Shown piece after piece: positions 44,768 through 55,603 of a stretch of 64,000 nt of DNA. The notes below the pieces were generated by a model. The model saw nothing but the letters and a program-made list of their open reading frames with translations, was not told the origin of the DNA and did not search any database. The DNA lies in contig JAULSU010000001.1 in assembly GCA_030512335.1 (NCBI GenBank), positions 4,092,001 through 4,156,000 on the forward strand. The letters are read 5' to 3'. Within the stretch, counting starts at the first letter, position 1. Every line of letters begins with the position of its first letter. The position numbers and the translations under genes are program-made. This stretch comes from Immersiella caudata (lineage: Eukaryota > Ascomycota > Sordariomycetes > Sordariales > Lasiosphaeriaceae).

Positions 44768-45944
44768 CTTGAGACGGTGAGGGCGGTTGTCAGACTGGCA
44801 GATATGTGTTGACTTTCAGTTGAGAGTTCGAATACTGCAGAGATAGGGTTATCATAACCAAAAGTGCCTGACCGACGAGACAAGACAGGAATGGGAGGGT
44901 AGCTTCGAGATCCTCGACCTGAAATATGTAGGTACTATTTCAGGCACCAGAACAGGTTTGGACACCGGGACGCCCCCATCCTGTCAAGCTGATCTCTTGC
45001 GCAAGCCCATGCATATGCTCGGCTGTCACTCTCTGGTTTCGATGACTCCATCGACGTATTGGACGCTCAGAGCGACACATCGCCGCTGTTCCAAGACAGC
45101 GCCAGAGCGAAAAAAAAAAAAATACCGTCCAATCGTGGGCCGGCTCGATACCCCTTCGTGCGTCATTTTGGGCGGCATGTTTGGGATGGGCGACGAAACA
45201 GGGCACTTCAGTGGTCCAGGGTCGCCAGAATGGAAGAATTTGCCACCCAATGACGCCGAGTTTCAGGGGTCAAGCGTGGCTGTGGTCCATCCACGCGCGC
45301 CATCTTCCAGTTGGTGGTGGAGCACGGCTGGAGCCGAGTGCACGGGCCAAGCAAGGGCTTGGCCGTGACCCGGCTTGAAGATGAATGCCATCACGTGCCG
45401 CGACCAGAGGATCAGAGTTGGAACGTTGGAACTTGGGAAGAGTCCATCGCTTTGGTTTCTTCGGCGCTGGAATATTCCGAATAGCTTGCTTTGGTGGCTG
45501 GTTGTTGGCGACCAGATATTTTGGCCTTACACTAAACTCTCGGCTCCTTGCGGAAGAAGCTGTTTCTTTTCTTTTCTTTTTTCCTTTTTTGCAAGAAGGG
45601 CAAAGAATCTGCGAGATCAATAAGCGTCACCTATGCTTCCATTGCCCACTGTGAATTGGCGATGCGACAAATGCTTGACCCAAACGTCTCCACAGTTACA
45701 GCCCAAGTCGGAATGGGGGATTGTGGGGTGGGGTTCACCCGCTGTTTGGCGGGGTCCATTGGTTGACCCCTCCATCCGGTGTCGGGGAAGCTCCAATTTG
45801 GCGCGATTGAGTCACCCCTCGCGACGAAAAAAAAGTTGTCATGCAGCTCGAGATCTTGAAGATTGCTTCCCGACGATAGCATTCATTAGAGTATTCTGGC
45901 CCTCACACTCCTACGGCCCTTTTCAGACTCGACTGGCAAGCACC
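44768..45944. other. Divergent intergenic region
   Basis: Between the SUR7-like gene (minus) and LYS2 (plus). A short A run at about 45110 and T-rich tracts near 45570; no gene seen. Confidence 0.5.
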
Positions 45945-48900
45945 ATGTCACAAATACCTGATCCCACAGTCGACCTCGACTGGTCGGGCTACGTCGGCTC
46001 CATCCAGGAGCACTTCCGCGCGCAAGCTGAGGCGCATCCAGAGCGCACCTGTATCATTGAGACCAAGTCTTCCACCACCCCCGAGAGGCGCTTCACCTAC
46101 CGCCAGATCTTCGAAGCTGCCAACATACTAGCATGGCACCTCCACGAGGCAGGCGTTGCCAATGGCGATGTGGTCATGATCTGGGCCCACCGTTCAGTTG
46201 ATCTTGTCGTGGCGCTGATGGGCATCCTGGTACATGCCTTTTCCGCGCCCCCAATGTATAGATGTCTAGGTGCTGATATCTCTCCTCACCAAGGCTTCCG
46301 GCGCGACAATGACTGTCCTCGACCCCGCATACCCCCCTGCCAGGCAACAGATCTACCTCGAAGTTTCACAACCCCGCGCGCTGCTCAGGATTGGCCGTGC
46401 CACCGACGAGAACGGCCCATTGGCCCCCCTGGTACAGAAGTACATCGATGACGAGCTCAAGCTGAAGGCTGAAGTCCCAGAGCTGCGCCTCAGGGACGAT
46501 GGATACCTCTACGGCGGCGAGGTGGACGACAAGGATATCTTCGCCAGCGTCAGGGAGCGCGCATCCTCGCCCCCTGGTGTTCTAGTAGGCCCCGATTCCA
46601 ACCCCACGCTCTCCTTCACATCTGGAAGCGAGGGACGACCCAAGGGTGTGCTGGGACGCCACTTCAGCTTGGTCAAGTACTTTGGGTGGATGGCCGAACG
46701 CTTCAACCTTTCCTCTGAGAGTCGGTACACTCTCCTTTCGGGCATTGCCCACGACCCTGTCCAGCGAGACATCTTTACCCCCCTTTTCCTCGGGGCTCAG
46801 CTCCTCGTGCCATCACGGGAAGACATCCAGCACGAGAAGCTGGCCGAATGGATGCGTGAACACAAGCCTACTGTTACCCACCTTACCCCCGCCATGGGTC
46901 AGATCCTTGTTGGCGGCGCATCAGCCGAGTTTCCTGCCCTCGAGCATGTTTTCTTCGTTGGAGATGTTCTGACCACGCGCGACTGCCGAGCTCTCAGGCG
47001 GTTGGCCGAAAACGCCAACATCATCAACATGTACGGAACCACGGAGACTCAGAGAGCTGTGAGCTACTACGAGATCCCCAGCAGGGCCAAAGATCCCGAC
47101 TACCTCGAGAGGCTCAACAAGGACACTATCCCTGCTGGTAAGGGAATGCAGAATGTCCAGTTGCTTGTTGTGAACCGGGAGAACAAGATAGATCAGTGCA
47201 AAGTTGGCGAGGTTGGCGAGATCTTTGTTCGTGCGGCTGGTCTTGCAGAGTAAGTCTGCTAGCTAATGCATTCCTGTTCAATGGCTGACGATATCAGGGG
47301 CTACCTGGGGGATGAGGCGCTGAATCAGCAGAAGTTCGTGATGAACTGGTTCGTGGACAACAACAAGTGGGTTGAGGCCGATGCGCAGGCCAGCAAGGGC
47401 GAACCCTGGCGCAAGCACTACAAGGGCCCAAGGGTATGTCCAGCAACCGTCAAGAAGCTGTTCGCGAGACACTAACCCCTGATAGGATCGTCTCTACCGT
47501 ACAGGTGATCTCGGTAGATATCTGGAGACGGGTGACGTCGAGTGCGTTGGCCGTGCCGACGACCAGGTCAAGATTCGTGGCTTCCGCATCGAGCTGAACG
47601 ATATCGACAGCAACCTGAGCCAGAGTCCCTTGATCCGCGACTGCAAGACCCTCGTCCGGAGAGATCGTAACGAAGAACCGACCTTGGTTAGTTACGTGGT
47701 TCCGGAGGAGAAGGAGTGGCTTCGCTGGCTCTCTGACCGGGGCCATTCCGACGTCGACGATGAGGGTGTCGAGATGGGCCCAGTTACAGTCTACTTGAGG
47801 AAGTACCGAAGACTGCAAGCCGAGATCCGGGAGCACTTGTCGGCTCGTTTGCCCATCTATGCCGTACCATCGCACGTCATCTTCCTCCACAAGCTTCCCC
47901 TCAACCCTAACGGCAAGGTTGATAAGCCTAACCTCCCTTTCCCCGATGTTGCTGAGCGTGTTGAGGACACATCAGAGGAAGACCTGAAGAACTGGGAGTC
48001 CCTTACAGACACTGAGCGCGCCGTTGCGCAGCAGTGGGCCGATATCATCCGTGGTCTGAACCCCAAGACTATCAAGCGGGAGAACGCCTTCTTTGACCTC
48101 GGTGGTCACAGCTTGCTAGCCCAACAATTCCTGCTGACGGTCCGTAAGAAGCTGGGAGCGGATGTGTCCATCAATGCTCTTTATGAACATCCAAGCCTTG
48201 CTGGCTTCAGCGCCCAGGTAGACAAGCTGCTTCGGCACGAGGGCGGGAGTGTTGGCCCGGAGGCGGGCGAGGATGCGTACGGGCAGTCCCTCGACGAACT
48301 CCTCGGCCAACTCCCTGAGACGTACCAGTCTGCTGAACCCGAGGCGCTGGCATCGTCTGATGCTCTCACCATCTTCCTTACCGGCGCGACTGGGTTCTTG
48401 GGCTCGTACCTCGTTCGGGACATCCTGGACCGCACAGCTAGGCAGGTCAAGCTGATCGCTCACGTCCGAGGTGCCAAGGAGCCCGAAGCTGCCCTTGGAC
48501 GCCTTCGTCGGTCTCTTCAAGGTTATGGACTTTGGAGGGAGGAGTGGTCAGAGAGACTGAGCGCTGTTGTCGGCGACTTATCCCAAGCACAGCTCGGTCT
48601 TGACGAAGCGACCTGGAACAAATTGGCGCAAGAGGTGGACGTCGTCATCCACAACGGCGCTATTGTGCACTGGGTCAAGAGGTATCAAGATATGATGGCG
48701 TCGAACGTTCTGTCGACGATTGACGCCATGAAGCTCTGCAACGAGGGTAAGCCGAAGGGCTTCACCTTCGTGAGTTCCACGAGCGTCCTAGATACGGACT
48801 ACTACGTCAAGCTGTCTGATGAACAGGTCAGCACCGGCCAGGGGCAAGTCATGGAAGATGACGACATGAACGGAAGCAGGACCGGCCTTGGCACGGGATA

Positions 48901-49633
48901 CGGGCAGACTAAGTGGGTTTCAGAGCAGTTGGTTCGGGAAGCCGGCAAGCGTGGTCTCCTCGGCTCGGTCGTGCGTCCCGGCTACGTTCTCGGCGATTCC
49001 GAGACCGGCGTCTGCAATGTCGACGATTTCCTCATCCGAATGCTGAAGGGCTGCATTCAACTCTCGGCCCGTCCGCATATTGTCAATACAGTCAATGCCG
49101 TGCCTGTCAACCACGTCGCGAGAGTTGTGGTGGCGGCAGCCCTCAGCCCTCTTGCCGGTGGCGTCCATGTCATTCACGTCACGGCCCACCCACGCCTCCG
49201 CATGAGCGAATACCTGGCCATCCTCGAGTTCTACGGGTTCAACACGCCTGAGGTCACCTATGCGAACTGGAAGGAGGAACTGGAAAAGTTCGTTTCGGCT
49301 GGTGCGCTGGAGAAGGATCAGGAGCAACACGCGCTCATGCCTTTGTACCACTTCTGCATGAACGATCTCCCAGCAACAACGAGGGCTCCGGAGATGGACG
49401 ACAGGAACGCTGTCGCCGTCTTGAAGTCCGACGCAGACAAGTGGACCGGCGTGGACGACAGCACAGGACATGGCGTCACCAGAGAGGATGTGGGTCGGTT
49501 CTTGAGCTACCTAGCGGAGATCAAGTTTGTTCCGAAACCATCTGGGAGAGGAAGACAACTGCCTCAAATTAGGCCTGATGTGCTTCAAGGGCTGTCCGCC
49601 GGAGGCGTGGGCGGTCGTGGTGGCACGCACTAG
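45945..49633 (+). CDS. lys2: L-2-aminoadipate reductase (alpha-aminoadipate reductase)
   Basis: Exons 45945-46229, 46294-47249, 47298-47433 and 47486-49633 give 1174 residues, the usual size. The enzyme reduces 2-aminoadipate to its semialdehyde in fungal lysine biosynthesis. The adenylation domain fills residues 1 to about 620 (LSFTSGSEGRPKGV, NMYGTTETQRAVSY, YRTGDLGRY, DDQVKIRGFRIE). A carrier domain has DLGGHSLLAQQF, with Ser near 668 for phosphopantetheine, and a reductase domain has the NADPH loop FLTGATGFLGSYL (about 755) and YGQTK (about 931). It needs a phosphopantetheinyl transferase encoded elsewhere. This is a housekeeping gene and a useful anchor for locating the window in related genomes. 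Confidence 0.97.
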
Positions 49634-49878
49634 AACTAGAAGCAATCTGAGTAAAATATAGGATGGGCCTTGGGAATGATAAAAGCGGTTATACTTTATT
49701 TTCTTTTCCAGAGACTTTGATCGAGTACAAGTCATGGAAAATTGGGGTACTGAATCTATAGCTCTTCTTTTCTTAGCACAAAAAGCGGTGGCCTGCCGAT
49801 GGGTTCACCCTCCCAACGCCGACAACTGGAGAGGCTCGTCATTTATGCCATCCCCACACTCACTCCTTGCACCAACAA

Positions 49879-49970
49879 GGGATAATAGTATAGTGGTCAG
49901 TACTTCTCCTTGTGGACTTGCGCCAACAGCTTCCGAGAGGAGGACCCAGGTTCGATTCATGGTTATCCCA
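49879..49970 (+). tRNA. tRNA-His (GTG) with intron
   Basis: The acceptor stem is perfect: GGGATAA at 49879 pairs with TTATCCC before the discriminator A at 49970. The D-arm is TAGTATAGTGGTCAGTA, the T-arm holds GGTTCGATTC (B box). The anticodon stem TCTCC/GGAGG encloses TTGTGG, then about 22 nt of intron after position 37 (ACTTGCG...TTCCGAG), then A38. The anticodon GTG reads His. One mismatch sits in the T-stem. Standard fungal intron position. Confidence 0.85.
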
Positions 49971-49976
49971 TTCCTA

Positions 49977-50031
49977 GCATCTGTGGTTTAATGGTAAAAT
50001 CCATCCTGCCCGTCGATGGGTCCCCTGTTCG
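49977..50031 (+). pseudogene. Truncated tRNA-Gly (GCC)-like sequence
   Basis: Six bases after the tRNA-His, GCATCTGTGGTTTAATGGTA begins a tRNA-Gly-like 5' half with D-arm and a CCATC/GATGG anticodon stem around GCC. The loop is two bases too long, and after GTTCG the T-stem and the 3' acceptor strand (expected near CAGATGC) are missing. Not a functional tRNA. Confidence 0.65.
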
Positions 50032-51799
50032 CTACGCGGCGGACGCATGCCACCCTTGTGCGGAGTTGTTATTTTTTCCAAGCTGCGCTCTTTCACTTTT
50101 TGCTAGTTTCGCGGGTTGTGCCTGCCACCGACAGAGATGACCAAGGCTGCGCATCCGTCGTTCATCAACATCATTTCCCACCTCACGTTTTCATCGCACT
50201 CACAACAATCCAGCAACATACGTTGTCATCATGATGCTGAGACTCAACACTCACTGCCAACATAACTTCCTCCTAAAGACAGACAGAATCGCGGTTCAGC
50301 AGTGGGATTGACCAGTCACATCCAATGGCGCAAGGTTCGCAAATCAGCCGATGAGGGCGCAAATTGGTTCAACTCATCGACAGGTCCTCCCTTTGCAACA
50401 CTCGTCATTACGCCTCTAGTCACGACGCATTCTCATCGCCCGCTTGGCGCTGTCAGATCCAAGCTCTGCTTGCCATCAAGCCAACAATGGGAATTTGTCG
50501 CCACAACTCAAGGGCTGGGTGGGCACCTGTCTCCAATTTGAAGAAACCAACTGCTCGCGCGTTCAGGCTGTCTACCGGCCAATCTTGGGGCGGAATTTCG
50601 GATACGGCGAGTTGAAACTGTCCGCTGCGAAGCCGCTCAGCGTGATGATGGAGCGTCCGACAGCTGTGCCCATGGGAAAACGGACGATGGAGAGTTTACG
50701 CCGACTTGGTTAAAAACAGGAAGCGGGCTCGCTGGTGTTTTTCTCTGACCTTGACTCCAGGTCAAGCTACCTTGTTTGATCACTGCTGGCCGAGACGAGC
50801 CTTCAAGTTTTTTTCAGCTGGCTCGAGTTCGAGATGACGGAGGAGACGCAGAATGTCCGGTCAGTCCGCCTTTATCATTCACGTCACGTGGGTAGTTCGT
50901 CTATCATTTATTACGTCTTACATCCTGTAAGTTCAATGGAAAAGTGAACCAGACAACAAAACCTGTGGGGCCTGTCTTTCCATTGATTTCGAACACTTAT
51001 AATTGCGAAATGAAAGTTGTTTGCTTTCTCAATTGTGGATCGCACTATTAACATCAACACTAGACCACTTCATCTTCGCTACCACACCCCATCCGAGCCG
51101 ATTCCCGACCGGTCGTCTTAACCGAGGCCCCCAACCAGGTCCAATGAAGTGCCAAGACGTTCCGAACCGACCGCGTGGAGCCCGCCATCAAACGTCGCCG
51201 CCAAGCGACCTTCTCGTCTCGCTCCGAATGAGCCTGGTCCGGCTAGATTGGCCGCCCGCCAAGTTTTCGGTGTCCAGTGTGTTTGGAGGTTGCGCCGCTG
51301 TCCAACGGAAATTCCGGGGAATTATCCGCGCTACAACCTTCATTTGGTGATTGTCCAATTGCTACCGAGCATGATTGCCAGGGTTCCGGCTGAGTTGGGC
51401 CGAGCCAGTGAGCGCCCATGTTGGTGTAGCGAGTCTGTCGTGGCACCGTTTCGGCACTTGATATGAGTCGCTTCTCCAATGTGTGTTATTCCTGCGAGTT
51501 AAGCACACGTCCTGGGCTGACCTCGGAGCGACATCTTCCTCGCCCCCTCACGTTGTACTGTGGTAGAGATGAGCCAAGAACATGTCAGGGATGGCCAAGG
51601 CCGTCGCCATGAAAGCCAAGTGCCATTCAAGCAGCGCATTCGCCGTGGCAGTGTCCTGGTACTACCGCCCACCGGCAACGGGAGACCTCCCATATCTAAC
51701 ATGTAGTCCAGTCGGTCCCCTGAGGAAGGGTGGTCAAATCCCCAGGACTCTTGTATCGCAAGCTGCCGCTGTGCCTTCTGACAGCCAAGCCCATCCGCC
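50032..51799. other. 1.8-kb gene-free stretch
   Basis: No coding frame with features and no tRNA seen; includes the promoter of the oxygenase gene at its right end. Confidence 0.5.
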
Positions 51800-52717
51800 A
51801 TGTCGACATCCAGCACCCCCAGTGGCGCGCCCAGCAAGAGCCGTGCCAACGTCGCCGGCCTCTCAGCCACGGCGCTGCTTGTCGCCCTGGGAATCCCATA
51901 CTTGTACAACGTCACACCCCCGCAGCTTGTCTCTCTCGTGTCGGACCTGCCAGTGCCCAGCTACCTGCCCAAGTTCTTCCGCAACTCAACCACCATCGCC
52001 GAACCCGATACTGCGTTCTACTGCGACCCAACCCACACCTACAAGACGCAGCTAGTCTCCGTCGACCCCTTGCTTATCTACATCCACAACCTCATCACCC
52101 CGAAGGAGATAACCGCCCTCCTCGAGACCGCCGAGCCCCTTTTTGCCCCCTCACAGGTCACCAAGGGTGGCCGCGAACAAAAGACTACCGACCGAACCTC
52201 AAGCTCCGCAGGCCTCCCTCGCGAGGATCCTGCTGTGCAATGCGTCCTCGCTCGTGCAAGGCACTTTCTAGGGACGATGATCCGCGATGGATGGGATGAG
52301 ATGGGCCCCCCACAGCTAGTGAGATATACCACCGGCCAACGTTTCAACGTCCACCACGACTGGTTCGACCATCCTCGATGGGCATACGACGGGAGCGACA
52401 GGAAGTGGAACCGAGTGGCGAGCTTCTTTGGAATATTGCAGGATAACTGCACGGGCGGAGAGACGTACTTCCCGTTCGCGAAGCAAATTGCGCCACCAAG
52501 CCCGATAGGGGAGCAAGGAAGAGGAGAGGTTTGGTGGAGGGAGCATGAAGATGGAGGTCTCGCGTTTCGACCGGTGGCGGGGAATGCCATCTTTTGGATC
52601 AACTTGCATGCGAACGGAACGGGCGACTTGCGGACGAACCACGCCGGACTGCCGTTGGAGAGCGGACTGAAGACTGCGATGAATATCTGGCCGAGGCACT
52701 ACTACCCGCTGAACTAG
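51800..52717 (+). CDS. Prolyl 4-hydroxylase-like 2-oxoglutarate/Fe(II) dioxygenase
   Basis: Single exon of 305 residues. One N-terminal anchor helix (about residues 20-36) suggests an ER or Golgi type-II membrane enzyme. The catalytic double-stranded beta-helix has the iron motif H185-x-D187 in VHHDWFDH, the distal H281 in NHAGLPL, and the 2-oxoglutarate lysine K291, with the usual H-x-G-x-P-x3-G-x-K spacing. Such enzymes hydroxylate proline in proteins or small molecules; the partner here is unknown. Its stop codon lies 23 nt from that of the amidohydrolase gene on the other strand. Confidence 0.85.
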   Translation: MSTSSTPSGAPSKSRANVAGLSATALLVALGIPYLYNVTPPQLVSLVSDLPVPSYLPKFFRNSTTIAEPDTAFYCDPTHTYKTQLVSVDPLLIYIHNLITPKEITALLETAEPLFAPSQVTKGGREQKTTDRTSSSAGLPREDPAVQCVLARARHFLGTMIRDGWDEMGPPQLVRYTTGQRFNVHHDWFDHPRWAYDGSDRKWNRVASFFGILQDNCTGGETYFPFAKQIAPPSPIGEQGRGEVWWREHEDGGLAFRPVAGNAIFWINLHANGTGDLRTNHAGLPLESGLKTAMNIWPRHYYPLN

Positions 52718-52740
52718 ATGCTGCCGGTGTCGACTTTGAA

Positions 52741-54414
52741 TCACTGCGCGGCGAACACCTTGACTCCGTTGTACCAAGTCTCGACCACTTTGGCCTGCAT
52801 CAGCTTCTCCTTCTCCCATTCCATGTCGACGATGACGAAATCGGCCTTGTGTCCCGCTTTCAGCACCCCTATCCTGTTATCGTCAAAGCAGCTGTACGCA
52901 GATCCCTCTGTGCCAGCAGCAACCGCCTCGCACAGCCCAAGAGCAAAGTGAGGGTTGACCGTGGTCTCGAACGCCGGCTCTCGGTATGACCTCCTCGTCG
53001 TTCCGACATACACATTGCCCAGGGGCGAGTGCGGTGCCGTTGGCGCATCACTTCCAAGAGCTAGCGGCGCGCCATGGTCCGAAAACTCGCGATACGCAAA
53101 CGCCCGTCCACATCGATGTTCTCCGATCAGCCGCGGCCATGCGCGAAGAATGGCCGGATCCGCATGCACAGGCTGGATAGATGCCGTGATCCGCCCCTTT
53201 CCAAGCCTCACCGCATCCTCTTCGCTAGCCAGCTCGATATGCTCCACGCGCGGCCGCTTCTCAACGTCCACATACTTCTCCAACACATCAATTACCACCT
53301 TGATAGTTGCATCTCCGATAGCATGCAGCGCAACCTGCAACCCAGCTTCGTTCGCCCTTCTCACCACCGGCTCCAGCTGCTCTTCGGTCCAAAGCGGCAC
53401 CTCGAGATGATCATTGTGCGCATATGGCTCCGTCAGGCCTGCTGTGCACGCGTCGATGATGCCGTCACAAATCACCTTCACTCCCACAATGCGGCAATCG
53501 GGGGTGGTGTCTGCATTGTACACCTTCGCAAGCTCGATTGCCCTCTCCACTTGCGAAACGTTCTCCTCCGTCGTCTTCCCCGGCTTGATCAGCCAGTAGG
53601 CTGCGATGCGCATTGGAATCTCTCCACCGTTGTTACGATACTCCTGTAAGGCCTCCCACGACCCATCGTCCATCGCCATGTCGATCAACCCTGTGTATCC
53701 CTCCTGGTGGTACGCCTCCACCGCAGAGCGGATCGCTGCCACACGCTCCTCCATGGTTGCGACACGAGCCACGTGAGGCCAGATGTGGGTGATATTCGCA
53801 GCTTCGCTGAAGACGCCTGTGGGGTTCCCCGCAGCGTCACGCTGAATGACACCACCAGGTACATCCGGCAAAGAATCTGCTCGGAGCTCGGCCAAGCCAG
53901 CAGTGTTGCACCAGGTAGAGTGAAGGTCCTTGGTGTCAATTAGGATGGGCCTGTCAGAGCCGGGGATATCCAGTCTATCGAGGTCGGTGGCAGTCACGCC
54001 GCCTGGTGTCATGGAGTGCATCCAGCCGCGAGCGAGGATGCGCGGGGCGTCGGGGTTGGCCTTGGCATGGGCGGAGATGGCGGACTGGATATCGGCAAGG
54101 GTCATGCAATGGCCGAGATCGAGCTTGTTGAGCGACTGCCCCATCATCATGAGGTGCATGTGCCCATCGACAAAGCCTGGAAGGAGGGTTTTGCCATGGA
54201 GGTCATGGACGGTTGTGTTGGGGTCCGAGAGGGCTGCCGTAACTTCTGGTGCGGAAGAAGAGCCGGCGAAAGTGATGCGATCATTTTGGATGAGCAAGGA
54301 AGAGACGAAGGTTGGAGGTCGGTGTAACCCCGCGTTGGTGCCCGGGGAGACGCCTGACAGGAAGACGCTTCCGTTTGTGAAGAGGGTTGAGGTAGATGGC
54401 GGTGATTGGGTCAT
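52741..54414 (-). CDS. Metal-dependent amidohydrolase, YtcJ/amidohydrolase-3 type
   Basis: Single exon; with the start at 54414 (MTQSPPSTS) it has 557 residues. A further upstream ATG at 54465 is possible but adds an unusual leader. The metal-binding H-x-H lies in VDGHMHLMMM after LLPGFVDG, another histidine in ALHAIGDAT, HIELASEEDA follows, and an aspartate in LGSDAPTAPHSP; together they define the TIM-barrel amidohydrolase fold. YtcJ-like enzymes act on N-acyl or cyclic amide substrates; the natural substrate is unknown. No signal peptide from the 54414 start, so probably cytosolic. Confidence 0.85.
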   Translation of the reverse strand: MTQSPPSTSTLFTNGSVFLSGVSPGTNAGLHRPPTFVSSLLIQNDRITFAGSSSAPEVTAALSDPNTTVHDLHGKTLLPGFVDGHMHLMMMGQSLNKLDLGHCMTLADIQSAISAHAKANPDAPRILARGWMHSMTPGGVTATDLDRLDIPGSDRPILIDTKDLHSTWCNTAGLAELRADSLPDVPGGVIQRDAAGNPTGVFSEAANITHIWPHVARVATMEERVAAIRSAVEAYHQEGYTGLIDMAMDDGSWEALQEYRNNGGEIPMRIAAYWLIKPGKTTEENVSQVERAIELAKVYNADTTPDCRIVGVKVICDGIIDACTAGLTEPYAHNDHLEVPLWTEEQLEPVVRRANEAGLQVALHAIGDATIKVVIDVLEKYVDVEKRPRVEHIELASEEDAVRLGKGRITASIQPVHADPAILRAWPRLIGEHRCGRAFAYREFSDHGAPLALGSDAPTAPHSPLGNVYVGTTRRSYREPAFETTVNPHFALGLCEAVAAGTEGSAYSCFDDNRIGVLKAGHKADFVIVDMEWEKEKLMQAKVVETWYNGVKVFAAQ

Positions 54415-55603
54415 TTTAGCGGTTTGTTGACATGGAAAGCTCAGCCGTGCCGCGAAGAAATGCAATGCTACCAGCAGAGAGTTTTGGTGTCTTTGCAGTG
54501 CCGTGCCGTGTTTTGGGGAACGGGAGCGGATGCAGGAACGTTGGGCAGAAGGAAGGCCCCGGAATGAGCCCTAAAGGGGGAGATGATCTGATAAGATAAC
54601 TTCGATCCGCCACCACCAAGTGGAGACTTGCCCAGCTCACACCACCTCGGCTTTTGCTCGCGCGCCTCTCCACGGTCTGGATCGCCCGATAAATATGGGA
54701 TATGTCTTCATATTACGTACGCCATTGGATGCCCCATGGCCATCTTTGTTGCTGCTTGCTATGACGGGTTAGCTCGGCTTTGCTGCTGCGATCGCGGAGG
54801 GCGGCGGAGTGTGGGGACGGTTTTGGTTGTGGGGCCGATGGATGGGTGCCGGCTTGGCAGGTTCAAATCCGAAGCTGTTTCGTCGACCGAGACACACATC
54901 AAAAACGGTTGAGATGCACGATAATTGACATCTCGTTATTGGTGGGAACGGAGCGAAGCGCATGGCACTAGTAGACGCCACCGCCTGCAAAGGTGGTGAC
55001 GGGCGTGATGGGCTCAAAGACGATCACGCGGTGCACGGAAAAGACAAGCACTGCATGTCTCGCGGAATGCAGGCGATCGGATATGCGCCTTTCCTTGAGT
55101 TTTTGCATTATCTTCGGTGCTTCCGAGCAGCGGCCAGAGAACACTTTCTCGCCCGAGAGGTAGCTCCCCCCTGGTCCGACCAACCCCATCCCATCCCAAC
55201 GCTTGACCATCTCATCTTCATCCTGACCTTGACGGCAACAACGACTTCGAATGGGATTGCCCTTTCTCTCATCATATTTGACCACGACTCAGGCCTTTTT
55301 CGTCCCTAACCTAGACTCCTCGCTGGTTTCAAACGAGACTCTGAATCAGAAATCTCTCCCAACCCAATCCGGAACTTGTTCGTGTTCATGGCTGGTTGTA
55401 CCCATCGCCAGGAAACGAATCGAGAATTTCCCTCCTCGAACCCTCTTCGCTAAGATTTGCTGATAGCATGGCTGCAGAGCACTATCTCAAACCAACTTCT
55501 CTGGATAGTAAATTTTCATCCTCATGCATGATAGCTCGGTATCCAACTTGAGCTCATCCCCACAACTCCCTACGCCAGCCGACTAAATCCAAAAATTCAA
55601 CCT
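54415..55603. other. Intergenic, nothing recognised
   Basis: 1.2 kb between two minus-strand genes; holds the amidohydrolase promoter and the 3' end of the flavoenzyme gene. Confidence 0.5.
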
